In this document: positions 23,794 to 31,785 of the stretch, in pieces | Layout of the letters: each line of letters opens with the position of its first letter | How positions within the stretch are numbered: the stretch's first letter is position 1 | Assembly (NCBI GenBank): GCA_027673765.1 | Contig: JAQDWB010000017.1 | Coordinates: 1-43,410 of the forward strand | Direction of reading: 5' to 3' | Length of the DNA: 43,410 bases | Source: Coriobacteriaceae bacterium AM113-163 | GTDB lineage: Bacteria; Actinomycetota; Coriobacteriia; Coriobacteriales; Coriobacteriaceae | Notes under the pieces: generated by a model | The model's input: the letters and a program-made list of their open reading frames with translations, nothing else | The model's database searches: none | What the model was told of the DNA's origin: nothing | Position numbers and translations under genes: made by a program

Positions 23794-25068
23794 ATGGCAA
23801 ACGAGATTTGGACCATCAAGCGTTGTCTCGAGTGGACCAAGGAGTACCTGGCCGAGCGCGGCGAGGAGCACCCCCGTCTTTCTGCCGAGTGGCTGCTGTG
23901 CGCCGCCACGGGCCTGGCGCGCATTGACCTATATATGCGTATGGACGAGACGCTTAACGCGGCCCAGCTCGAGACCATGCATGCGGCCGTTGTCCGCCGC
24001 GCTAAGGGCGAGCCGTTGCAATACATCACGGGCAGCACGCAGTTTCGCATGATCGACGTCGCGTGCGCCCCCGGTGTGCTCATTCCGCGCCCCGAGACCG
24101 AGATGCTCGTCGAGGAAGTCCTCAATTATCTGGATGCCGAGGTACTGAGCCCCGAGGCCGCTGCCCGTCAGCGTGTTGAGCTGCCTTGGAACGATGAGGT
24201 CGAGGAGGCACGCAAGGCCGAGGCCGCATTGGCCGACGAGCGAGCGACGGCCGAGCGCCGTGCCGCCAACCTCACAGCTGCCGACGAGGCGGCGCTAGGC
24301 GGCGATGTGCTGGGCAGTCGCGCTTATGCCGAGGAACTGGCCGATCGCGAGGCCGAGGAAGCCGCCGCGCAGGCGGCAGAAGCCGAAGCGGCAGAAGCAG
24401 AGGCCATGGAAACCCCCGAGCCCGAGCTCGACGAATACGGCATCGCCATTGAGGACAACGACCAACAGGCGACTCCCGCGCAAGATGCCGCCGAGGCCAA
24501 CGTATCTGCCCCAGCCGAGCCCCGCACTGCCCGCGTTCTCGAGGTCGGCTGCGGCACGGGCTGTATCTCGCTCTCGATCGCCTGGGAGCGTCGCGGCCAC
24601 GTCACCTGCACTGCTACCGATATCGAGCCGCGCGCCATCGACCTTGCTACCAAAAACCGCGATGTGCTTGGCCTCACGTCCGACGAGGTCGCCTTCAGTC
24701 TCACGAACCTGGTGAGCTCCATTCCCCGTGAAGAGTGGGGCACCTTTGACGTACTCGTCTCCAACCCGCCCTACATCCCCACCGATGTCATGCGCTCGCT
24801 GCCGCACGAGGTCAAGGACTTTGAGCCCGATCTGGCGCTCGAGGGTGGCGCCGACGGCCTCGATATCTTCCGCCGCCTGCTCAACGCGGCGCCCTACATG
24901 TTGCGCGCCGGCGGCCTGTTTGCCTGCGAGCTCTACGAGGGCGCGCTCGACGCCGCGGCCGAGCTCTGTCGTCAAGCAGGCCTTTCGGACGTGCGTATCG
25001 TCCACGACCTCACCGATCGCCCCCGCATTGTCCGAGCCATCGTCACCGAGCCCAAGCAACGCCAGTAA
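23794..25068 (+). CDS. prmC: Release-factor glutamine methyltransferase with large internal insertion
   Basis: N5-methylates the GGQ glutamine of release factors with SAM. The N-terminal helical RF-binding domain ends in VLIPRPETEMLVEEVL (about 95-110), and the Rossmann domain has VLEVGCGTGCISLS (248-261), TATDIEPRAID and the catalytic SNPPYIP (323-329). The protein is 424 residues against about 280 for the family. The excess is one block at about residues 117-243, made of acidic Ala/Glu-rich sequence likely to be disordered or coiled-coil, placed exactly between the two domains. Start ATG 23794 has AGGGGAGGG upstream. It lies downstream of prfA, its likely substrate gene. Confidence 0.93.
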   Translation: MANEIWTIKRCLEWTKEYLAERGEEHPRLSAEWLLCAATGLARIDLYMRMDETLNAAQLETMHAAVVRRAKGEPLQYITGSTQFRMIDVACAPGVLIPRPETEMLVEEVLNYLDAEVLSPEAAARQRVELPWNDEVEEARKAEAALADERATAERRAANLTAADEAALGGDVLGSRAYAEELADREAEEAAAQAAEAEAAEAEAMETPEPELDEYGIAIEDNDQQATPAQDAAEANVSAPAEPRTARVLEVGCGTGCISLSIAWERRGHVTCTATDIEPRAIDLATKNRDVLGLTSDEVAFSLTNLVSSIPREEWGTFDVLVSNPPYIPTDVMRSLPHEVKDFEPDLALEGGADGLDIFRRLLNAAPYMLRAGGLFACELYEGALDAAAELCRQAGLSDVRIVHDLTDRPRIVRAIVTEPKQRQ

Positions 25069-25090
25069 TATTTATTAACTGGTTAGCAAA

Positions 25091-25112
25091 AATTATAAAG
25101 TAGTTTATAATT
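25091..25112. promoter_or_regulatory. Perfect palindrome upstream of hicA (candidate operator)
   Basis: AATTATAAA (25091-25099) and TTTATAATT (25104-25112) form a perfect 9-bp dyad around GTAG, 24 bp before the hicA start. TATAAT-like sequence inside it suggests it overlaps the promoter -10. Autoregulation by the HicB DNA-binding domain is the likely meaning. Confidence 0.6.
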
Positions 25113-25136
25113 AGGACGGCTGAAAGAGGTCGGCCC

Positions 25137-25322
25137 ATGCAACCTCCTACCTTTCGGGAAATCATTGCCCTACTCAAGCACGATGGATTCGTGAAGGTCG
25201 CGCAAGTCGGTAGTCATGCTAAGTATGTTTCTGGTGACCGCGTTGTCACCGTGAACGGCTCTGGTGGTGATCGACCAAAGAAGGGCACGTGGGCAAGTAT
25301 TCGTCGCCAAGCTGGATGGTAG
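25137..25322 (+). CDS. hicA: HicA-family mRNA interferase toxin
   Basis: A 61-residue protein with the double-stranded-RNA-binding-like fold of HicA: REIIALLKHDGFVKVAQVGS, then the catalytic His in GSHAKYV, a VVTVNG strand, PKKGTW and the closing SIRRQAGW. HicA cleaves mRNA when not bound by HicB. ATG 25137 has AGAGGT 7 nt upstream. The antitoxin gene begins 11 bp after the stop. The upstream DNA is AT-rich with a palindrome, as expected of an autoregulated toxin-antitoxin operon. Confidence 0.88.
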   Translation: MQPPTFREIIALLKHDGFVKVAQVGSHAKYVSGDRVVTVNGSGGDRPKKGTWASIRRQAGW

Positions 25323-25333
25323 TTGGAGGCAAA

Positions 25334-25780
25334 ATGAGGCAGCGATTTACCTATGACTGCGTTCTCATAAAAGAAGACGATGGTTACTGCGCTAGCTTCC
25401 CGCAGATTCCCGGCGCCTTTGCCGATGGCGATACGCGCGAAGAAGCGATTGCCCATGCCACCGAGGCACTGATGGCGTTTTTGGCCGATGACCTCAACAA
25501 CGGTTTGACTCCGGCGGGGTACGAACGCTCGGCCGAGGTCGTGGCCCTTTCGGTCGAAATCGACCACGAGGACGCTCGGGAAGCGGCGTGCCGAACATTT
25601 AAAGACGCAGCGCTGGACCTCAAAGTCTCCGCTCCGCGGATTACCGCGCTGGTCAAAGCAGGAAAGCTCGATGTTGAACTCGTCGACGGCCGTCGGATGA
25701 TAACGATAGACAGCATCGAGCGCTACGCCGCCCAAGAACGCCACGCCGGCAGGCCAAAGAAGTTCGTCGCGGTCCAATAA
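25334..25780 (+). CDS. hicB: HicB-family antitoxin with C-terminal DNA-binding region
   Basis: A 148-residue antitoxin. The N-terminal HicB partial-RNase-H fold reads YDCVLIKEDDGYCASFPQIP, then AFADGDTREEAIAHATEAL, the substrate-mimic part that blocks HicA. The C-terminal part (about 95-148; SAPRITALVKAGKLDVELVD, then RRMITIDSIERYA) resembles an excisionase/MerR-like helix-turn-helix rather than the more common ribbon-helix-helix or Xre types. ATG 25334 has GGAGG 5 nt upstream. It forms an operon with hicA, in toxin-first order, typical for this type. Confidence 0.85.
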   Translation: MRQRFTYDCVLIKEDDGYCASFPQIPGAFADGDTREEAIAHATEALMAFLADDLNNGLTPAGYERSAEVVALSVEIDHEDAREAACRTFKDAALDLKVSAPRITALVKAGKLDVELVDGRRMITIDSIERYAAQERHAGRPKKFVAVQ

Positions 25781-25913
25781 CCCCTCACTTTCACCGACTA
25801 CTAGAGCCGCTCACCAAACCAACATGCGCTGTGGGCAAATGGATTGAACGTTTCGTGCGAGAATGCCCCTCAGTAAACAAACTTGCACCAGAGCGTAAGG
25901 GGCTGGCATACAC

Positions 25914-26657
25914 ATGCAGACGGTCTATCGGGTATACGAGGGAGCGCGCGAGCCGCATCGGCTTGCCGTTGAGCGTACGGCCGAGGTACTCGGCTGTGGC
26001 GGACTGGCCCTGATCCCGACCGAGACCGTCTATGGCGTCGCCGTGGCAGTCAATGCCTTCTCGGACGCCGTACCCCAAGACACAAGCGAATCCCCCTCGT
26101 GGCCGCGCGACCCGCAAGCCACCGTCAATGGCGCCGCGGTCCCTGCGCTCGGTACCGGCTACCGCCGCATCTTCACTCTCAAGCAACGTGAACTCACGCA
26201 AACCGTTGCTTGGCTGGTCGATGGCGTCGAAGCGCTCGACCGCTATGGCGTGGATATCCCGGAAGATGCCCGCGTACTCGCGCGACGATGCTGGCCGGGA
26301 GCCCTGACTATCGTGATTAAGGCAGCCCCCTGCGTGCCGACCTTTATGCGTGCTGCCGACGACACCGTGGCCCTGCGCGCTTCGGCCTCTCCCGTGGTCC
26401 AGGCGCTCATCCGCGCCTGCGGCAGTCCCCTTGCCTGCACGAGCGCCAATACGCACGGCGCGCCCTCGCCGGCAAGCTTTGCCGCCGTCGAGGGTCGCAT
26501 CCTGGAGGGGGTCGATGTTGCCGTCGACGCCGGTGAGACCCCGTGTCGCGACGCCTCGACCATCGTGTCGTTCCAGCACGGCGGGCTCCAGATCCTGCGC
26601 CAAGGCGCACTTCCCGCATCAGAGATCGAACGGGTCCTGTCCGACCCGATGCAATAG
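25914..26657 (+). CDS. Sua5/YciO/YrdC-family threonylcarbamoyl-AMP synthase (TsaC-like)
   Basis: Predicted to make threonylcarbamoyl-AMP from Thr, bicarbonate and ATP for the t6A37 modification of tRNA. Core motifs are LIPTETVYGVA (33-43), the K-x-R of FTLKQRE (about 87-93), ALTIVIKA, VALRASASP and TSANTHG. At 247 residues it is a little longer than single-domain TsaC. The extra piece is about 50-82 (DTSESPSWPRDPQATVNG), between the TETVYG strand and the KxR helix. The ribosome binding site (AAGGGG, about 11 nt away) is distant. It is followed after 13 bp by glpK and probably co-transcribed with it. Confidence 0.85.
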   Translation: MQTVYRVYEGAREPHRLAVERTAEVLGCGGLALIPTETVYGVAVAVNAFSDAVPQDTSESPSWPRDPQATVNGAAVPALGTGYRRIFTLKQRELTQTVAWLVDGVEALDRYGVDIPEDARVLARRCWPGALTIVIKAAPCVPTFMRAADDTVALRASASPVVQALIRACGSPLACTSANTHGAPSPASFAAVEGRILEGVDVAVDAGETPCRDASTIVSFQHGGLQILRQGALPASEIERVLSDPMQ

Positions 26658-26670
26658 AAAGGTGTAAGCG

Positions 26671-28212
26671 ATGTCGTTGAATCTGGGCAGCCTGGGCATG
26701 GAAGATGCCTCGTTTAACTTTGGCGGTTCCTACATCATGGCGCTCGACTGCGGCACCACCTCGGTACTTGCGACCATCGTCGACGAGTACGGATGCATCG
26801 TCGCGCAGGCACGTCGCAGCGTCAAAACCAGTTTTCCGCGTCCCGGTTGGGTGGAGCAAGACCCCATGGCGGTCCTTGCCAGCCAGATCGCCGTCATGAT
26901 GGAAGTCCAGTTTAAGAGCGGTATCCACTCCGACCGCATTGCCGCCATCGGCATCTCCAACCAGCGCGAGACCACGGTGGTCTGGGACCGCGTGAGCGGT
27001 CAGCCGATCTATAACGCCATCGTGTGGCAGTGCCGCCGTACCGCGCCGGCAATCGACGCGTTGGTTGAACAGGGTTGCGAGGAGCTGGTGCGCTCCCGCA
27101 CGGGACTCACGCTCGACCCGTATTTCTCGGCCTCCAAGGTGCAGTGGATTCTCGACAACGTCGACGGCGCACGCGAAAGCGCGGCGGCGGGCGACCTCAT
27201 GTTTGGCACCATCGACACCTGGCTCATCTACAACCTCACCGGCGGCCAGGTCTTTGCCACCGACTACACCAATGCCAGCCGCACGGCACTCTTTAATATC
27301 CATACGCTCGATTGGGACGACGACCTGCTGGCACTCTTTGACGTTCCACGTTCCATGATGCCCGAGGTTCGCTGGAGCTCGGGCGACTACGGCCGCGTCG
27401 CGAGCGACATCATGACCAACATGCCGCCCATCATGGGCGTGGCGGGTGACCAACAGGCGTCGCTGTTCGGCCACTGCTGTTTCCGTCCCGGCCAGACCAA
27501 AAACACCTATGGCACGGGTTGCTTTATGCTCATGAACACCGGCGACGAGATCGTCGAATCCAAGAATGGCCTGGTCTCCACCATCGGTATCGCTGCGGAC
27601 GGCAAAGTCAGCTATGCGCTCGAGGGCTCTATTTTTGCCGCCGGCTCAACGATGAACTGGCTTCGCAACAACATGGGCATCATCTCGAGCGTGAGCGAGT
27701 CGGCACAACTCGCCGCTTCGATTAGCGACAACGAGGGCTGCTACTTCGTTCCCGCCTTTGCGGGTTTGGGTGCTCCCTGGTGGGACCCGCATGCTCGCGG
27801 TATCGTGTGCGGTCTGACCGGCGCCTCGAGCCGTGCGACCATCGTACGTGCCGCCTGCGAATCCATGGCATATCAGAGCTACGACGTGCTGCGCGCCATG
27901 GAGCAGGACGTGGGGCTTTCGATTGAGCGCCTGTCTGTCGATGGCGGTGCCTCGCGCAACGAGTTCATCATGCAATTCCAGGCCGACCTGCTGGATATCC
28001 CCGTGCTGCAATGCGAGACGGTGGAGACCACGGCAATCGGTGCCGCGTACTTGGCGGGTCTTGCCGTCGGCTATTGGGAAGACCTGGAAGAGCTGGAGCA
28101 AAATGCCCAGATCGTTAGGACCTTCCTTCCCCACATGTCCGCCGAGCGCCGCGAGCAAAACCTTGCGGGCTGGCGTGATGCAGTCAGGCGCTCGCTCAGC
28201 ACCTCACAGTAG
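26671..28212 (+). CDS. glpK: Glycerol kinase
   Basis: Phosphorylates glycerol to sn-glycerol 3-phosphate. The 513-residue FGGY-family kinase shows the phosphate-1 loop ALDCGTTSVLATIVDEYG, GISNQRETTVVWD, the glycerol-binding WVEQDP, IVWQCRRT and DPYFSASK, VAGDQQASLFGH, and the ADP-binding SVDGGASRNEFIM. About 15 residues precede the usual N-terminus. The His-containing loop phosphorylated by HPr in Firmicutes enzymes is not evident. Start ATG 26671 has AAAGGTG 7 nt upstream. No glycerol facilitator gene is adjacent. Confidence 0.95.
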   Translation: MSLNLGSLGMEDASFNFGGSYIMALDCGTTSVLATIVDEYGCIVAQARRSVKTSFPRPGWVEQDPMAVLASQIAVMMEVQFKSGIHSDRIAAIGISNQRETTVVWDRVSGQPIYNAIVWQCRRTAPAIDALVEQGCEELVRSRTGLTLDPYFSASKVQWILDNVDGARESAAAGDLMFGTIDTWLIYNLTGGQVFATDYTNASRTALFNIHTLDWDDDLLALFDVPRSMMPEVRWSSGDYGRVASDIMTNMPPIMGVAGDQQASLFGHCCFRPGQTKNTYGTGCFMLMNTGDEIVESKNGLVSTIGIAADGKVSYALEGSIFAAGSTMNWLRNNMGIISSVSESAQLAASISDNEGCYFVPAFAGLGAPWWDPHARGIVCGLTGASSRATIVRAACESMAYQSYDVLRAMEQDVGLSIERLSVDGGASRNEFIMQFQADLLDIPVLQCETVETTAIGAAYLAGLAVGYWEDLEELEQNAQIVRTFLPHMSAERREQNLAGWRDAVRRSLSTSQ

Positions 28213-28335
28213 GGCTGCGATGGGCTGCTCGATACAACAAACCGCTAAACTAATGCATGGCGTGCGGCGGCAACATTGCTGCACACCTTGTCAGCAAGGC
28301 CGTTTTGCGGCCGCAACGAAAGGGGCAATCAATCC

Positions 28336-28983
28336 ATGACCGTCACCTACGATGCGTCCCGTGTGACGCTTGTCGATCACCCGCTCGTCCAGCACAAGCT
28401 GTCGATCCTGCGCGACAAAAACACCGGCACCAACCAGTTCCGTCAGCTCGTGCGCGAACTCGCGCTTTTTGACGGCTACGAGGCCATGCGCGACCTGCCT
28501 ATGGAAGACGTCGAGGTCGAGACCCCCATCACTACCGCCACGTTCAAACAGCTTGCCGGCAAGAAACTCGCCATCGTGCCCATCCTGCGTGCGGGCCTTG
28601 GCATGGTCGACGGCATCCTCGACCTGGTGCCCTCCGCTCGCGTGGGCCACATCGGCATGGAGCGCGACGAGGTCACCCACGAGCCGCACGAGTATTACTG
28701 CAAGATGCCCAAGGATATCGACCAGCGCATCTGCCTGGTCGTCGACCCCATGCTTGCCACGGGCGGTTCGGCCGAGATGGCCATCAGCTACCTGCGCGAG
28801 CGCGGTGTCAAGGACATCCGCATGCTGTGCATCGTCGCGGCTCCCGAGGGCCTCAAGTCGCTGACCGAGAAGGACCCAGATGTGCATATCTATACCTGCG
28901 CCATCGACGACCATCTCAACGAGGCTGCCTACATCGTTCCCGGCCTCGGCGACGCCGGCGACCGCATCTACGGCACGCTCTAG
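28336..28983 (+). CDS. upp: Uracil phosphoribosyltransferase
   Basis: Pyrimidine salvage: uracil plus PRPP gives UMP. The 215-residue product has the type I PRTase fold with [20 protein letters not shown] at the N-terminus, [12 protein letters not shown], the PRPP loop [10 protein letters not shown] and the uracil-binding C-terminus [16 protein letters not shown] 28336 has AAAGGGG about 10 nt upstream. It stands alone between glpK and the ATP synthase operon. Confidence 0.96.
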   Translation: MTVTYDASRVTLVDHPLVQHKLSILRDKNTGTNQFRQLVRELALFDGYEAMRDLPMEDVEVETPITTATFKQLAGKKLAIVPILRAGLGMVDGILDLVPSARVGHIGMERDEVTHEPHEYYCKMPKDIDQRICLVVDPMLATGGSAEMAISYLRERGVKDIRMLCIVAAPEGLKSLTEKDPDVHIYTCAIDDHLNEAAYIVPGLGDAGDRIYGTL

Positions 28984-29024
28984 TCGCTGGGCTAAACGGC
29001 CGCGGCTGCAAATGCGAAGAAACG

Positions 29025-29059
29025 GTGCGCGCGGACGAACAAAAGGCGACCGCGCGCAC
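29025..29059. other. GC-rich hairpin after upp
   Basis: GTGCGCGCGG (29025-29034) pairs perfectly with CCGCGCGCAC (29050-29059) over a 15-nt loop. It probably ends or stabilises the upp transcript, but no T-run follows. The remainder of 28984-29263 is AT-richer and holds the ATP synthase promoter. Confidence 0.5.
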
Positions 29060-29174
29060 TCCTGTTAATGGACGTTTTGCCCTGCAGGGTTCGAGAAAAA
29101 CGTATTACCGTACCTGCGGCATAAAGAAGGTCTTAAGAAAACGAACAGGTGCGTATTAACCGATGCTTTTTCGG

Positions 29175-29202
29175 TTGTACTTTAACGATTGGCTCGTACA
29201 AT
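29175..29202 (+). promoter_or_regulatory. Candidate promoter of the ATP synthase operon
   Basis: TACAAT (29197-29202) is a good -10, preceded at 16 bp by TTGTAC (29175-29180), a partial -35. It lies 62 bp before the atpI-like gene, in the only AT-rich part of the intergenic region. Confidence 0.5.
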
Positions 29203-29263
29203 AGTCACCAATGTTTGGCGGGAACTGTTCTGTGAAGCGTTAAAAAGGAAAGTGAGGACGCCA

Positions 29264-29575
29264 GTGTTTCAGATAGCCGATCTGCTCGCTATCGTTGCAG
29301 GTGCCATCGCGGGCGCAATTGCCTTCCTTCCCTTTGTCTTTACGCTCAAGCCGGTTCTTGACGATAAACAGAATGCGGACATGCTCAAGGGTATGGTGAG
29401 TCTGGCGGTCTCGGCAATCGCCCTGCTCGTCTTTACCTTGGTTGTGTTTGTGTTGTTCGGAGAGGCATTTCGCATGTTCCTCCTGGGCGAGGCGATCGGC
29501 TTCGTGGCCTTTATGGCCGCCTGCGCGGTTCGTGTCGCCAAGGCGCTGCGAGATCCTCATGAGGTCGAAAGGTAA
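29264..29575 (+). CDS. atpI: AtpI-like ATP synthase accessory membrane protein
   Basis: A 103-residue protein with three to four hydrophobic helices at the head of the ATP synthase operon, the usual place of atpI (subunit i, involved in c-ring assembly and/or magnesium uptake). GTG 29264 is chosen because GTGAGGAC lies 7 nt upstream and MFQIADLLAIV is a plausible start; the frame is open upstream to 29189. The sequence is too divergent for motif proof, so the call rests on hydropathy and position. Three bp separate it from atpB. Confidence 0.65.
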   Translation: MFQIADLLAIVAGAIAGAIAFLPFVFTLKPVLDDKQNADMLKGMVSLAVSAIALLVFTLVVFVLFGEAFRMFLLGEAIGFVAFMAACAVRVAKALRDPHEVER

Positions 29576-29578
29576 GTC

Positions 29579-30382
29579 GTGGAAATTTTTGAAAAGCTGC
29601 CTGATGAGATTAATCATCTGGTCAGCGAGTTCAGCTCCACCCCTGTCGTGGGCGATCTGAGCTGCGGCATCACGCAGTACTCGTTTTGGCTGATCGTCTC
29701 CACGATCGTGCTCCTGATCGTCCTGACCGTGTTCAAGAAGAAGCAGACCCTGGTTCCCAAGGGCTTCTTCGTCAACGGTTTCGAGTACATCATCGAGTAC
29801 GTCGAGAACGATATCGGCAAGGGTGTCGTGGGTGAGAACTGGAAGAAGCACTTCCCGTTCCTGTGCTCGCTTTTCCTGTTCATCCTGATCAATAACATGA
29901 TCGGCCTGATCCCGGGAATGAAGCCCGGCACCGGCGCAATCGGCTCCACCGCCGCACTCGCCATTTTCGCCTTCGTGTACTTCATCTACTACGGATGCAA
30001 GGCTCACGGCGTGATCGGCTACATCAAGAGCCTCGCCCCGCAGGGCGTGAGCTTCCCGATGAACGTGCTCGTGTGGGTCGTCGAGCTTTTCTCAACCTTC
30101 CTGCGCCTCATCACGCTCGCCGTCCGTCTGTTCTGCAACATGTTCGCAGGACACGTGGTCATGGGCTCGTTCGCCATCATGGCGAGCATGTTCATGCAGC
30201 CGCTGCTTCAGCAGGTTTCCGCGGCCCACGCCGTCGGCGCCCTGCCTTCGCTGGCCTGGCTTGCCATCCTCATCCTGATCTATGCGATCGAGCTTGTGGT
30301 CGGCGCCATCCAGGCTTACGTCTTCACGGTCCTTACCGCCGTGTATGTCTCCGAGGCAGAGGAGGTCGCGGAGGAGGAGTAG
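29579..30382 (+). CDS. atpB: ATP synthase Fo subunit a
   Basis: The stator half-channel subunit for proton entry and exit at the c-ring, 267 residues with five to six helices. The essential Arg lies in LRLITLAVRLFCNMFAGH, and the last helices (ILIYAIELVVGAIQAYVFT) carry the conserved Glu and Gln. GTG start at 29579, 3 bp after the upstream stop; AAAGG lies about 9 nt before it. The C-terminus ends in an acidic EEVAEEE tail. Confidence 0.95.
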   Translation: MEIFEKLPDEINHLVSEFSSTPVVGDLSCGITQYSFWLIVSTIVLLIVLTVFKKKQTLVPKGFFVNGFEYIIEYVENDIGKGVVGENWKKHFPFLCSLFLFILINNMIGLIPGMKPGTGAIGSTAALAIFAFVYFIYYGCKAHGVIGYIKSLAPQGVSFPMNVLVWVVELFSTFLRLITLAVRLFCNMFAGHVVMGSFAIMASMFMQPLLQQVSAAHAVGALPSLAWLAILILIYAIELVVGAIQAYVFTVLTAVYVSEAEEVAEEE

Positions 30383-30506
30383 CCTTCCGTTCGCGCCTTA
30401 AAGGTAAGGCAATTCGTTAAACCGCCGGTGCCCGTACCCATGGAGCCCGGCAGTTATAAAAAGGTTATCCTGCGTGAAATGAGACACGCACGACAAAGGA
30501 GGAATC

Positions 30507-30701
30507 GTGGGAGTTATCGGTTACGGTCTCGGTGTTATCGGCGCTGGTCTTGCTATCGGCCTGTCTGCTCTGGGTGCTACGGGTGCTATGGCCCGTCAGC
30601 CTGAGGTCCAGGGCCGCGTGTTCACCGTCTTCATCATGGGCTCCGCCTTCGGCGAGGCTCTGGCTCTGATCGGCTTCGTTGTCGCGCTGATCGTTAAATA
30701 G
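30507..30701 (+). CDS. atpE: ATP synthase Fo subunit c
   Basis: The 64-residue hairpin rotor subunit. Helix 1 has the Gly-rich GLGVIGAGLAIGLSALGATG, the loop is ARQPE, and helix 2 carries the ion-binding carboxylate Glu50 in AFGEALALIGF. The Glu is followed by Ala, not by the Ser-Thr of Na+-binding rings (ESTxIY), so proton coupling is inferred. At 64 residues it is shorter than the usual 70-90. GTG 30507 has a very strong AAAGGAGG site 4 nt upstream, fitting the need for many copies. Confidence 0.95.
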   Translation: MGVIGYGLGVIGAGLAIGLSALGATGAMARQPEVQGRVFTVFIMGSAFGEALALIGFVVALIVK

Positions 30702-30716
30702 CACGGAGCGTCAAGT

Positions 30717-31319
30717 ATGAATCTTTCATCCCAGAAGAGCGCGATCGCACTCTCCGCGTCCGCGGCCGCGCTGCTCATGCCGGTTTCGGCGTTCGCCGAG
30801 GACGGCGCTGCCGGTGCGGACATCCTCATCCCTAAGATGGCGGAGTTCATCCCGGCGCTTATCGCCTTCCTGATTATCTGGATCGTGCTGGCCAAGGTCG
30901 CCCTGCCGGGCATCATGAAAACCATGGAGGAGCGCGGCAAGAAGATCGAGGAGAGCCTCGACGAGGCCGAGAAGACCAAGCAGGAGGCTATCGCCAAGCG
31001 CGCTGAGTCCGACTCGATCGTCACCGACGCCCGTCGTCAGGCTGCCGACATCGTTCTCGAGGCCCGTAAGGACGCCGAGTCCGAGCGCGCCCGTATCATC
31101 GAGGCTGCTCACAAGGAGGCCGAGGAGATCATCGCCAAGGCCCATACGACCGTCGAGGACGAGCGCAAGTCCATTTACGCCGGTGCCGCGAGCTCCATCG
31201 CCGACCTGTCCGTTGCCGTCGCCACCAAGATCGTGGGCGAGGCACTCGAGGACGATGCCGAGCAGAAGAAGCTCATCGAGCGCTACATCCAGGAAGCAGG
31301 TAGCCTGAATGCCGACTAG
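30717..31319 (+). CDS. atpF: ATP synthase Fo subunit b
   Basis: The peripheral stalk, 200 residues: one membrane helix (about 43-62, FIPALIAFLIIWIVLAKVAL) and a long charged coiled coil (about 70-165; GKKIEESLDEAEKTKQEAIA) that binds the delta subunit. An additional N-terminal stretch (MNLSSQKSAIALSASAAALL, ending VSAFA before EDG) looks like a cleavable signal peptide, unusual against E. coli b. The gene overlaps atpH by 11 nt. Confidence 0.93.
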   Translation: MNLSSQKSAIALSASAAALLMPVSAFAEDGAAGADILIPKMAEFIPALIAFLIIWIVLAKVALPGIMKTMEERGKKIEESLDEAEKTKQEAIAKRAESDSIVTDARRQAADIVLEARKDAESERARIIEAAHKEAEEIIAKAHTTVEDERKSIYAGAASSIADLSVAVATKIVGEALEDDAEQKKLIERYIQEAGSLNAD

Positions 31320-31785
31320 CCGCTATCAGGACAAGGTGCTCGAGACCTACGCGCGCTCCCTTCTGGAAGCCGCTAAGGCCGAGAACCATGTGTTCGAGGA
31401 CCTCGAGATGATCGAGCGCTTGGCTTCTGCCAGCCCCGAGATCATCGCCGTGCTCGACACCATGTCCAAGCGCGACCAGCTCGACCTTCTTCCCAAGGTG
31501 GCAGCTGCCTTTAAGTATGTTGCCGAGGAAGACGAGGATGTAGTGGGCGTGACCGTCACCACGGCGATCCCGCTCGACGACGAGCTGCGTCAAACCATCA
31601 CTAAGAAATGCGAGCAGGACTTCGGCCGCAAGGTATTCCTTATCGAGCAGGTCGACCCGTCTATCGTGGGCGGCCTGGTGCTCGAGGCCCGCGGCGAGCG
31701 TCGTGACATTTCCGTCAAGACGCAGCTGCGCATCGCGCAGGAGACCCTCGCAAACTCTGCTAATTCGTACGGAGGTGAAGCCTAA
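31309..31785 (+). CDS. atpH: ATP synthase F1 subunit delta
   Basis: The 158-residue OSCP/delta protein joining the peripheral stalk to the alpha3beta3 head. Recognisable are the N-terminal [10 protein letters not shown], and the C-terminal [20 protein letters not shown], then a terminal [14 protein letters not shown] 31309 lies inside the atpF end (11-nt overlap), and the stop overlaps the atpA start by one base (TAATG), both signs of translational coupling. Confidence 0.95.
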   Translation: MPTSRYQDKVLETYARSLLEAAKAENHVFEDLEMIERLASASPEIIAVLDTMSKRDQLDLLPKVAAAFKYVAEEDEDVVGVTVTTAIPLDDELRQTITKKCEQDFGRKVFLIEQVDPSIVGGLVLEARGERRDISVKTQLRIAQETLANSANSYGGEA

